Source: Candidatus Saccharimonadota bacterium (GTDB lineage Bacteria; Patescibacteriota; Saccharimonadia; Saccharimonadales; JACDFO01). Taken from it: DNA of 21,611 bases. The stretch's first letter is position 1, and the number at the start of each line of letters is the position of its first letter. Position numbers and translations under genes: made by a program. The stretch is from the NCBI GenBank assembly GCA_013815785.1, contig JACDFO010000011.1, forward strand, positions 1 to 21,611, in the 5' to 3' direction. The notes below the pieces were generated by a model. That model searched no databases. It worked only from the letters and a program-made list of their open reading frames with translations, and was not told where the DNA came from. Shown in pieces: positions 16,032 through 21,611 of the stretch.

Positions 16032-16439
16032 ATGGCTGAAGCCAAGGAAGTTAAAAAGCCTACTGCAAAAGCGGCTGCAAAACCTGCGCCAGTTAAGTCT
16101 GTAGCCAAAAAAACAGAAGCACCAGCACCTGCCGGCAAACAACGTATTCGTATTCGTTTAAAGGCATATGACCACAAGGTCATTGACCAGTCAGCTAAAC
16201 AGATTATCGACACAGCTTTGCGTACTGGAGCAACTGTAGCTGGTCCAATTCCTCTGCCAACCAAGAAAACACTGTATACAGTAGTAAAAAGCCCTCATGT
16301 GTACAAAAAAGGTCGCGAACAGTTCGAAATGCGCGTCCACAAGCGCTTAATCGATGTTTTCGAACCAACCCCAAAGACCATAGATTCACTTATGAACCTA
16401 TCACTTCCAGCCGGCTGCGACGCCGAAATAAAAATGTAA
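16032..16439 (+). CDS. rpsJ: 30S ribosomal protein S10 with N-terminal extension
   Basis: Ribosomal protein of the 30S head, also NusE in antitermination, 135 residues. The core from about residue 37 (QRIRIRLKAYDHKVIDQSA...GPIPLPTKK...SPHVYKKGREQFEMRVHKRLIDVFEPT) matches S10 throughout. The first 36 residues are a low-complexity Ala/Lys/Pro extension (KPTAKAAAKPAPVKSVAKK) absent from the 103-residue E. coli protein. The start is supported by GGAG 6 bases upstream, and no internal start with a comparable site precedes the core. Unusually, rpsJ is not followed by rplC; about 3 kb of other genes intervene. Confidence 0.98.
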   Translation: MAEAKEVKKPTAKAAAKPAPVKSVAKKTEAPAPAGKQRIRIRLKAYDHKVIDQSAKQIIDTALRTGATVAGPIPLPTKKTLYTVVKSPHVYKKGREQFEMRVHKRLIDVFEPTPKTIDSLMNLSLPAGCDAEIKM

Positions 16440-16478
16440 TGAAAGTGCGGTCGACGTAGTTAAGCGAGGTTAAGTAAA

Positions 16479-16676
16479 ATTATTGCCGTTTCTTGTGGCG
16501 TGGTCGCTATCGGCGGATTATTAGAAGGTAGATTAGTAGGGGGACTTCTAGCAGCAGCTAACACAGGCGGAGCAGTATACTTTGGCCACTTAGCTAATGA
16601 AGAAGAAAATGATGCGTTAGGTTGCGAGCTAAGATCTATTACCAGGCAAGATCAGATTGATGGTCTAGAAGAATGA
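16479..16676 (+). CDS. Small membrane-type protein, 65 aa, probable ATT start
   Basis: An open frame after rpsJ with no ATG. It runs from the stop at 16461 to TGA at 16674-16676. The best start is ATT at 16479, with GAGG (16466-16469) 9 bases upstream; a GTG at 16500 is the alternative but lacks a ribosome-binding site. The product is hydrophobic and glycine-rich at the N terminus (IAVSCGVVAIGGLLEG, then LVGGLLAAANTGGAVYFG), consistent with one or two short membrane helices, and charged at the C terminus (HLANEEENDALGCELRS, ITRQDQIDGLEE). It is probably cotranscribed with rpsJ. Family unknown. Confidence 0.5.
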   Translation: MIAVSCGVVAIGGLLEGRLVGGLLAAANTGGAVYFGHLANEEENDALGCELRSITRQDQIDGLEE

Positions 16677-16729
16677 TTTTCAACTAGCTAATGCTTGCGG
16701 CATATGTCGATAAGCGTTTAAATGGTGAG

Positions 16730-17713
16730 ATGATAAAACTTACCAAGAAGAAAAAAATTATACTGGCAGCCACAGTCATAGCCGCTGCGCTGTTAAGTGT
16801 ATTTTTGCTGACACGTGGCGAAGATATCGTTACCGAAATCACTCAGCCTGATAAGAAATACTTTTCGCAGATTACGGGCGCAGAAGTTAGTAAAGATGAG
16901 TCTGAGCAGCCAATTTTGGGTGTCATGATTGAAAATTCTGAAGAAGCAAGACCGCAATCTGGTTTGGATTCTGCCGGAGTCGTGTTTGAAACTGTAACCG
17001 AGGGCGGCATAACTCGATACTTGGCCTTGTATCAGGAAAAGATGCCGGAAGTTGTTGGACCAGTTCGTAGTGCACGTCCTGCGTTTGTAAATTGGCTGAC
17101 AGGCTTTGATGCTTCGCTCGCACATGTGGGTGGCAGCGCGGAAGCCCTGGAATTAATCGACCAGTATCAGGCAAAAAGTATGAATCAGTATTTTAATGAC
17201 GCACAGTACTATAGGCGTAACGACCGCGAGGCTCCACACGATGTTTATGCTAAAACCAAAGACCTAAGGGACCTACAGAAAGAACTAAAACATAAGAAAG
17301 CTACGTTTGCCGAAATTCCTCGTAGTAACGATAGCCCTAGTGCTACGCCAACCGCATCGCTGATATCCTTAGAATTCTCGCATCCGATTTTTGGAGTACA
17401 GTTTAAATATGACGCTACTACAAACAGTTATGCCAGAAGTTTAGCCGGCGCACCGCACTTAGATGAAATAACTAATCAACCGATAACGGTCAAGAACTTA
17501 GTTGTGGTTAAAATGACCGGCGATATAAATGCTTTAGGCAGCGGCGAAGCATTTTTGTACAAAGATGGAATCGTTGAGACTGTGCGTTGGCAGCAGTCGG
17601 ACTTTGATAGCCGTATCAAATTACTAGACTCATCCGGCACTGAGGTAGCAATGAACCGCGGCGACACTTGGTTCTCTGTTCTTCCAGGAAACGGCACAGT
17701 AACAAACCAGTAA
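16730..17713 (+). CDS. DUF3048 (YerB-like) membrane-anchored extracytoplasmic protein
   Basis: 327 residues from the ATG at 16730; an in-frame ATG at 16691 would add 13 residues and neither has a good Shine-Dalgarno. A basic N terminus (MIKLTKKKK) is followed by one membrane helix at about residues 10-27. No lipobox cysteine is seen, so it should be an N-terminally anchored protein facing outward, unlike lipoprotein YerB. The DUF3048 signature is clear: MIENSEEARPQSGLDSAGVVFE, EGGITRYLALYQ and GPVRSARPAFVNW. A C-terminal domain follows with FKYDATTNSYARSLAG, a typical second half of the family. Molecular function is not established for the family; a cell-envelope role is inferred from topology. 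Confidence 0.85.
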   Translation: MIKLTKKKKIILAATVIAAALLSVFLLTRGEDIVTEITQPDKKYFSQITGAEVSKDESEQPILGVMIENSEEARPQSGLDSAGVVFETVTEGGITRYLALYQEKMPEVVGPVRSARPAFVNWLTGFDASLAHVGGSAEALELIDQYQAKSMNQYFNDAQYYRRNDREAPHDVYAKTKDLRDLQKELKHKKATFAEIPRSNDSPSATPTASLISLEFSHPIFGVQFKYDATTNSYARSLAGAPHLDEITNQPITVKNLVVVKMTGDINALGSGEAFLYKDGIVETVRWQQSDFDSRIKLLDSSGTEVAMNRGDTWFSVLPGNGTVTNQ

Positions 17714-17754
17714 TTGCCGTAACTTTAACGCAAAGGCTAGAATAAAAGTCCTAT

Positions 17755-17862
17755 TTAGTAATCTTCGCTGCTTCGGGTCATGCGTATGACGACAGCTATA
17801 ACAACGGCGATTGTAGCACCGCTTATGGCGCCGACTAACTGATTGAGTTCTGATATAGACAT
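17755..17862 (-). CDS. 35-aa single-pass membrane microprotein
   Basis: Minus-strand ORF from ATG at 17862-17860 to TAA at 17757-17755. It has AGAAGG placed 5 bases upstream as a Shine-Dalgarno. It begins MSISELNQLVGAISGATIA, continues with a hydrophobic stretch AVVIAVVIR and ends in a charged tail RSSEDY, giving one membrane helix at about residues 9-26. It lies 83 bases downstream of the peroxiredoxin-like gene on the same strand and is probably cotranscribed. No family is recognised; support is the ribosome-binding site plus protein-like composition. Confidence 0.5.
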   Translation of the reverse strand: MSISELNQLVGAISGATIAVVIAVVIRMTRSSEDY

Positions 17863-17945
17863 TTGAACCTTCTTTTTGTATTAATATTGCTTATGTCAAT
17901 TCTACTACATAAACTGGCGGTGACCAAGCCCCGATGTTTAATAAT

Positions 17946-18515
17946 TCAAGCTTGCCCGAACTGTGCAAATTCTAAAATTTCCGACATAGCTAAATGGTCG
18001 AAGTAGTCCACACCATAATAAATCTTATACAGTTCAGTGTTATTGGAACCGATCATAAACTGAGCTGGGACTAGTCCTAGGCTGCCATCCACTTTGCCTT
18101 GTTTATATTTTCCACCTACTATGTTCCACAGCCAATCTGGAACATGACGTAATGAGGGAATAGCTGCCATGTATGAATCAGTAACGCCGTAAAGATCGTA
18201 GATTTTGCGTTCAGGGTCAGCAATGATAGGAAAAGGCGGCATAGGTACGTTATTTCCGTAAATGTATTTCTCAATATTTTCAGGTTTTGACTGTACGAAT
18301 GTAATAATTTCTAAGCCAAGTTTTTTAAATTTTGGGTATTCTACTGATAAACGATGAATCGCTAAGTTACACCATGGACAGCCAGCATACCGAAAAAAAC
18401 ATAACAACACTTTTTTGCCTTCATAGTCGGCTAACCTGATGTTCTTGCCGCTAACATCTATCATCTCAAACAACGGTGCTTGCTGGTTTGGCTTAAGTTT
18501 AACAAGTTTTGGCAT
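17946..18515 (-). CDS. Peroxiredoxin-like AhpC/TSA family protein
   Basis: Thioredoxin-fold protein of 189 residues, the first gene of a short minus-strand unit. The N-terminal pattern is that of AhpC/TSA proteins (APLFEMIDVSGKNIRLADYEGKKVLLCFF). The active-site loop is RYAGCPWCNLAIHRL with Cys46-x2-Cys49, the PrxL2/peroxiredoxin-like arrangement in which the first cysteine would be peroxidatic. Later ADPERKIYDLYGV is typical of the family. There is no signal peptide, so it is cytoplasmic. The role is inferred as peroxide or thiol redox defence; substrate and reductant are unknown. The ATG has no Shine-Dalgarno; on its strand TATACT lies 10 bases upstream, suggesting a near-leaderless mRNA. 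Confidence 0.85.
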   Translation of the reverse strand: MPKLVKLKPNQQAPLFEMIDVSGKNIRLADYEGKKVLLCFFRYAGCPWCNLAIHRLSVEYPKFKKLGLEIITFVQSKPENIEKYIYGNNVPMPPFPIIADPERKIYDLYGVTDSYMAAIPSLRHVPDWLWNIVGGKYKQGKVDGSLGLVPAQFMIGSNNTELYKIYYGVDYFDHLAMSEILEFAQFGQA

Positions 18516-18519
18516 CAGT

Positions 18520-18531
18520 ACTATAAGTATA
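18520..18531 (-). promoter_or_regulatory. Candidate -10 region for the peroxiredoxin-like gene
   Basis: Read on the minus strand, TATACT (18531-18526) and TATAGT (18525-18520) sit 10 and 4 bases before the ATG. No convincing -35 is seen. The first would give a leader of only about three bases. Confidence 0.3.
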
Positions 18532-18565
18532 AACTAATGCTTCGAAAGTAATACATGAGTAATCT

Positions 18566-18573
18566 GTTATAAT
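18566..18573 (+). promoter_or_regulatory. Extended -10 promoter for the 18581 ORF
   Basis: TG-T-TATAAT with TATAAT at 18568-18573, 7 bases before the ATG at 18581. No Shine-Dalgarno can fit, so initiation at or next to the A of the ATG is predicted. It is divergent from the peroxiredoxin-like gene across a 65-base spacer. Confidence 0.6.
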
Positions 18574-18580
18574 TCCTGTA

Positions 18581-18859
18581 ATGGCTAAAACAAAATCATC
18601 AAAAAAGATAGCAACTCAACAAAGCGACAGTGCATATTTTTTAAAACTGGTCTTATACGTCATTGTTGGCTCTCAGTGGCTATGGATAACGACTGCTGAC
18701 GGGGCTTCTCAAATTCCGTTGCCACTGGGTTTCGTGATCGGTTTGATGTTTGCGAGTCACGACCATTTTCAAATAGATCGAAAAATTGAGTATGCTGTGT
18801 TATTAATCGGGGCTATTATCAGCTTTTGGTTTCAAGTCGGTATATTTGTAAATCTATAA
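18581..18859 (+). CDS. Small membrane protein, 92 aa
   Basis: Basic N terminus (MAKTKSSKKIATQQ) followed by three hydrophobic segments at about residues 19-38, 45-58 and 71-90, separated by short polar loops, one containing HDHFQIDRKIE. It is probably an integral membrane protein of two or three helices. I do not recognise a family. The start is fixed by the extended -10 box directly upstream, implying a leaderless transcript. Its neighbours are other small membrane proteins. Confidence 0.7.
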   Translation: MAKTKSSKKIATQQSDSAYFLKLVLYVIVGSQWLWITTADGASQIPLPLGFVIGLMFASHDHFQIDRKIEYAVLLIGAIISFWFQVGIFVNL

Positions 18860-18942
18860 ACTCGCGCTTCATGCTAGAAATATCGCTGAAGTATCTAATC
18901 ATCTGAAGTATCTTAGAGTTATAAATTAACGGAGGATTCAGT

Positions 18943-19188
18943 ATGGCAGACCAAATATACAATAACGACGAACGACCGCGAGAGACAGTAGTAGTTGATA
19001 GAGGACACAAACGAAGTTATGGCGGCTTGCTGGTAGCTGCAATCATCGTAATATTACTTCTGATTTTCTTCTTTGTTGCGAATCCATTTTCAGAAGGTGA
19101 TGGTGATGTAGATCTCGATGTACAAACTCCTACAGTAAATACTGAAAATGTTCCCGAGGTTGACGTAGACGTCAATAATCGTCAGTAA
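18943..19188 (+). CDS. Small single-pass membrane protein, 81 aa
   Basis: The ATG start has a strong GGAGG (18931-18935) 7 bases upstream. The N-terminal 25 residues are polar and charged (PRETVVVDRGHKR), then one membrane helix at about residues 27-47 (GLLVAAIIVILLLIFFFVA), then an acidic outward tail rich in Asp, Val and Asn (GDGDVDLDVQTPTVN). The charge pattern predicts N-in topology. No family recognised. It is the last gene before the rplC operon leader. Confidence 0.7.
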   Translation: MADQIYNNDERPRETVVVDRGHKRSYGGLLVAAIIVILLLIFFFVANPFSEGDGDVDLDVQTPTVNTENVPEVDVDVNNRQ

Positions 19189-19228
19189 TAAACCTTTCCG
19201 CAATCTTATAGTACTATTTACTACACAT

Positions 19229-19261
19229 TGACAGATGTAGGTTGAGCGTGCTAATCTGTCA
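19229..19261 (+). repeat. 8-bp inverted repeat flanking the rplC -35 box
   Basis: TGACAGAT (19229-19236) and ATCTGTCA (19254-19261) are perfect reverse complements, 25 bases centre to centre, with TTGAGC (19242-19247) between them. They lie upstream of the predicted transcript start, so a DNA operator is more likely than an RNA hairpin. Confidence 0.5.
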
Positions 19262-19270
19262 CGGTATATA
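19242..19270 (+). promoter_or_regulatory. Candidate promoter for the rplC operon
   Basis: TTGAGC (19242-19247), 17-base spacer, TATATA (19265-19270), predicted start near 19277. A second option is TTGACA (19228-19233) with TAATCT (19252-19257), which would place the start near 19264. The same TTGAGC -35 occurs at the rpsL promoter. Confidence 0.5.
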
Positions 19271-19283
19271 AAAATTTCCAAAA

Positions 19284-19347
19284 CTTGGTGAAAGCCCAGG
19301 TCTACCCCAATAACAGAGGTAGAAACCAGCTATCACCAAGCATTTTT
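19284..19347 (+). promoter_or_regulatory. Structured 5' leader / candidate attenuator of rplC operon
   Basis: Outer stem CTTGGTGA (19284-19291) with TCACCAAG (19333-19340), 8 perfect pairs. Inside it, GG-TCTACC (19299-19306) pairs with GGTAGA-CC (19318-19327, AA bulge) around an 11-base loop. Two bases after the outer stem comes TTTTT (19343-19347), so the element resembles an intrinsic terminator built on a two-tier fold. A further small hairpin (GTGT/ACAC with TGC/GCA) spans 19348-19367. The rplC Shine-Dalgarno AGGG is at 19386-19389. Ribosomal-protein feedback, for example by L4 encoded second, is inference. Confidence 0.6.
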
Positions 19348-19395
19348 GTGTCATGCTTATGCAACACGAGGTGGAAAATTAACACAGGGTTAACT

Positions 19396-20010
19396 ATGAA
19401 AGCTTTAATTACCAGGAAGGTTGGCATGACAAGTACTATCGCTGAAGATGGTGTTGTTCAAGCCGTTACCTTGCTTTCCGCTAGTCCCTGCGTGATTACG
19501 CAGGTGAAGAATCAAGAAACCGATGGCTATATGGCTATTCAGGTTGGTTTCGAAGAAACAAAAAAGATAGGTAAATCGCAGGCCGGCCACTTTAAAGCTT
19601 CAAAAGTCCAGCCCAAGGTAGTGCGCGAATTCCGCATTGCTGAAATAGATGAAAATACCAAAGTCGGCGAGTCAATCTCGGCCGACGTTTTTAATGTTGG
19701 GGACGTTGTAGCTGTCACTGGAACCAGTAAAGGTAAAGGTTGGGCAGGTACGATCAAGCGCCACAACTTTCATCGGCAGCGCGCAACACATGGTGGTAAA
19801 GGAAATACTCGTAAACCCGGCTCAATCGGATCTATGTATCCTCAGCACATTTTTAAGGGCAAAAAGATGGCCGGACAAATGGGCGATGAGCAAGTTACCG
19901 TTAAAAATTTGAAAATCGCTTTAGTTGATATGGATTTGGGCGTGATTGGTGTTACTGGTGCCGTTCCTGGACCACGTAAGGGCATCGTGCTCGTAAGGGA
20001 GGCTAAGTAA
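19396..20010 (+). CDS. rplC: 50S ribosomal protein L3
   Basis: Large-subunit assembly protein, 204 residues. MKALITRKVGMTSTI at the start, the GKGWAGTIKRHNFHR segment, GSIGSMYPQHIFKGKKMAGQMG and VTGAVPGPRKGIV are family hallmarks. The MAGQMG glutamine is the site that PrmB methylates in other bacteria. The frame is open 5' to 19285, but that stretch is the structured leader with no L3-like residues, and the ATG at 19396 has AGGG 6 bases upstream. The stop overlaps rplD as TAATG, with AAGGGAGG inside the gene end. Confidence 0.99.
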   Translation: MKALITRKVGMTSTIAEDGVVQAVTLLSASPCVITQVKNQETDGYMAIQVGFEETKKIGKSQAGHFKASKVQPKVVREFRIAEIDENTKVGESISADVFNVGDVVAVTGTSKGKGWAGTIKRHNFHRQRATHGGKGNTRKPGSIGSMYPQHIFKGKKMAGQMGDEQVTVKNLKIALVDMDLGVIGVTGAVPGPRKGIVLVREAK

Positions 20011-20648
20011 TGGCCGTAACTACTTATACTAAGAGTGGCACAAAAGCTACGACTGCCGCAAAGCTTGATAAAACTATCTTTGCACTTGAAGTAAAAAATC
20101 ATGAACTTTTGAAACAAGCTTACGTTGCATATTTATCAAATGCCCGAGAAGCTTCTGCTGTGACAAAAACTCGTGGTCTTGTAAGTGGTGGTGGTAAGAA
20201 GCCATGGAAGCAAAAAGGCACCGGCCGAGCACGTTTTGGTTCATCACGTAACCCGATTTGGCGTGGTGGTGGTATCGTTTTTGGACCTACTGGGCTCGAA
20301 AATTACACCAAGAAGTTGCCAACGCAGACCAAGCGTTTGGCTATACGCCAAGCTTTGAGTCTTGCTGCAGATGCTGGCAAAATTTCTGTCATCGAAGGTT
20401 TCGATATGAAAGATGGCAAAACTGCAGCAGCAGTCACGCTTTTTAATAAGTTGGGTGTCAGCAAAAATACGGTTATTGTCGTTGATACTAAAACAGACGA
20501 TGTGATGCGTGCTACCAACAACTTGCCGAAAGTTAAGGTCGTTCAGGCACGTTATGTGAACGTGTATGACACGTTGAATGCCGACCATATAATCATTACC
20601 AGTAAGGCGCTGGTTATGATGGCTGAATGGCTCGGAGGCACAAAATAA
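20010..20648 (+). CDS. rplD: 50S ribosomal protein L4
   Basis: Exit-tunnel protein, 212 residues. The long loop is recognisable (TRGLVSGGGKKPWKQKGTGRAR, then GSSRNPIWRGGGIVFGP), as are the LAIRQALSLAA helix and the C-terminal VNVYDTLNADHIIITSKAL block. In gammaproteobacteria and firmicutes L4 regulates the S10 operon through its leader RNA, making it the natural candidate ligand for the leader upstream of rplC. It overlaps rplC and rplW by one base on each side (TAATG). Confidence 0.99.
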   Translation: MAVTTYTKSGTKATTAAKLDKTIFALEVKNHELLKQAYVAYLSNAREASAVTKTRGLVSGGGKKPWKQKGTGRARFGSSRNPIWRGGGIVFGPTGLENYTKKLPTQTKRLAIRQALSLAADAGKISVIEGFDMKDGKTAAAVTLFNKLGVSKNTVIVVDTKTDDVMRATNNLPKVKVVQARYVNVYDTLNADHIIITSKALVMMAEWLGGTK

Positions 20649-20992
20649 TGTCTAAAACTATGATACTCAAGCCGCGCATTAGCGAAAAAGCCTACGCTTT
20701 GGCACAAACTAGCAACGTTTACGTTTTCCAGGTGCCGACAGACGTTGCAAAATTAGAGGTAGCACAAGCCGTGACTGCACAGTTTGACGTTACTGTTTTA
20801 GACGTCAACATTATGAATGTTAAAGGCAAAGTAAAACGTAGTGTTCGTAAGGGCGGCCGTGCGACATTAGGCAAACGATCTGACTTTAAAAAGGCATACG
20901 TAACTATAAAGGCTGGTGACATTATTCCAATCTATGCGGCTGAAGATGAAAAGCCGACTGAGAAGCCAGTAGTTAAGAAAGGTAAAAAATAA
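20648..20992 (+). CDS. rplW: 50S ribosomal protein L23
   Basis: Exit-site protein that docks trigger factor and SRP, 114 residues from the ATG overlapping the rplD stop, with GGAGG at 20634-20638. The core LKPRISEKAYALAQTSNVYVFQV...KLEVAQAVTAQFDVTVLDVNIMNVKGK is typical. An in-frame ATG at 20627 lies inside rplD and is not needed. The C terminus adds a charged tail (EDEKPTEKPVVKKGKK). Confidence 0.98.
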   Translation: MSKTMILKPRISEKAYALAQTSNVYVFQVPTDVAKLEVAQAVTAQFDVTVLDVNIMNVKGKVKRSVRKGGRATLGKRSDFKKAYVTIKAGDIIPIYAAEDEKPTEKPVVKKGKK

Positions 20993-21611
20993 TGCCGATT
21001 AAAACTTATCGCCCAACTACTCCTGGCCAACGCAATATGACAACTCAGGATATGAGTACGATTACGACTAAAAAGCCACTGAAGTCATTAGTTGTAATTA
21101 AGAATAAAAATTCTGGTCGCAACAACCAGGGCCGTATTACTACTCGACACCGTGGTGGTGGAACACGTAAATTCTACCGTATTATGAACTTCAACTTGCC
21201 CGCCGGCACCGAAGCGGTAATCGAACACATCGAGTATGATCCGAACCGAAGCGCCCGTATTGCTCGTATCAAGGACCAGACCGGTCACTACCACTATATT
21301 TTGGCTAGTGCAAACATGCAGCAGGGCCAGAAAATTCATTCGGGCGAAGAGGTTGCTATTGAAAATGGTAATCGTCTAGCTATTAAGAATATTCCAGTTG
21401 GTAGTGTCATTCATGCTATTGAACTTCATCCAGGCAAAGGCGCCCAGTTAGTACGTTCTGCCGGTAACAGCGCTCAGTTGATGTCTAAAGAGGGCGATTA
21501 TTCTCAGATTAAGTTACCAAGTGGCGAAGTACGTCTTGTGCACGTGGAATGTACTGCCAGCATCGGTGTAATTGGCAACGAACAACACCAAAACATTAAG
21601 ATTGGTAAAGC
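20992..21611 (+). CDS. rplB: 50S ribosomal protein L2 (3' partial)
   Basis: Peptidyl-transferase-region protein; 206 codons are visible and the gene runs off the window. MPIKTYRPTTPGQRNMTT, GRNNQGRITTRHRGGGTRKFYR, IEYDPNRSARIARI, NIPVGSVIHAIELHPGKGAQLVRSAGN and LPSGEVRLV are standard L2. The histidine-containing C-terminal active-site loop is outside the window. The ATG overlaps the rplW stop as TAATG, with AAAGG about 10 bases upstream. Confidence 0.99.
   Translation, partial: MPIKTYRPTTPGQRNMTTQDMSTITTKKPLKSLVVIKNKNSGRNNQGRITTRHRGGGTRKFYRIMNFNLPAGTEAVIEHIEYDPNRSARIARIKDQTGHYHYILASANMQQGQKIHSGEEVAIENGNRLAIKNIPVGSVIHAIELHPGKGAQLVRSAGNSAQLMSKEGDYSQIKLPSGEVRLVHVECTASIGVIGNEQHQNIKIGK

Noticed and set aside
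19285..19395. In-frame GTG extension of L3 by 37 residues
   Set aside because: The extension is not L3-like, overlaps the structured leader, and the ATG at 19396 has its own Shine-Dalgarno and matches the conserved L3 N terminus.
20627..20647. Upstream ATG for L23 inside rplD
   Set aside because: The ATG at 20648 gives the family N terminus, fits the TAATG junction and has GGAGG at proper spacing.
1..21611. tRNA genes, rRNA, CRISPR arrays, insertion sequences
   Set aside because: No cloverleaf-like arms, rRNA motifs, regularly spaced direct repeats, transposase-like ORFs or target-site duplications were seen on either strand.

Overview
The window is bacterial chromosome carrying the transcription/translation core: rpoB-rpoC, the str genes (rpsL, rpsG, fusA, tuf), rpsJ, and the start of the S10 operon (rplC, rplD, rplW, rplB). 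Protein character, small genome-style packing, many short lineage-specific ORFs and a broken-up str/S10 supercluster suggest a Patescibacteria (CPR) member, probably Saccharibacteria/TM7-like. That placement is inference from recognised protein style, not from a search. TGA ends at least one clear gene (the glycosyltransferase), so the standard bacterial code is used rather than the TGA=Gly code of Gracilibacteria/Absconditabacteria.

Layout. 1-7113: rpoB (5' end outside the window) and rpoC, overlapping by one base. 7146-8095: promoter, rpsL and rpsG. 8099-8854: two unrecognised ORFs. 8847-11271: promoter, fusA and a 65-residue ORF. 11297-14121: a glycoside hydrolase (amylo-alpha-1,6-glucosidase/glucoamylase-like) and a GT4 glycosyltransferase, each behind a striking inverted repeat. 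14140-15474: promoter, tuf and intrinsic terminator. 15496-15889: two coupled small ORFs behind an extended -10 promoter. 15913-16676: rpsJ and a small membrane-type ORF with a likely ATT start. 16730-17713: a DUF3048/YerB-like membrane-anchored protein. 17755-18515 (minus strand): a peroxiredoxin-like protein and a 35-residue single-pass microprotein. 18581-19188: two small membrane proteins. 19228 to the end: a structured leader followed by rplC-rplD-rplW-rplB, the last cut by the window edge. No gene-free stretch exceeds about 300 bases. I saw no tRNA, rRNA, CRISPR array or transposase.

Main points of interest. (1) RpoC lacks every cysteine of both conserved zinc sites, with the surrounding alignment intact. 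(2) EF-G has an Asn in place of the Asp of the NKxD guanine-specificity motif and has also lost the usual G5 'SA' motif, while EF-Tu in the same window is canonical. (3) A 19-bp hairpin covers the Shine-Dalgarno and start codon of the glycoside hydrolase. (4) The rplC operon leader folds into a two-tier structure ending in a T-run, a candidate ribosomal-protein attenuator. (5) A perfect palindrome encloses the -10 box of the glycosyltransferase promoter. (6) Two initiation styles coexist: six in-operon junctions are the exact overlap TAATG, five of them with clear Shine-Dalgarno sites, whereas several accessory genes have a -10 box 6-10 bases before the start codon and look leaderless.
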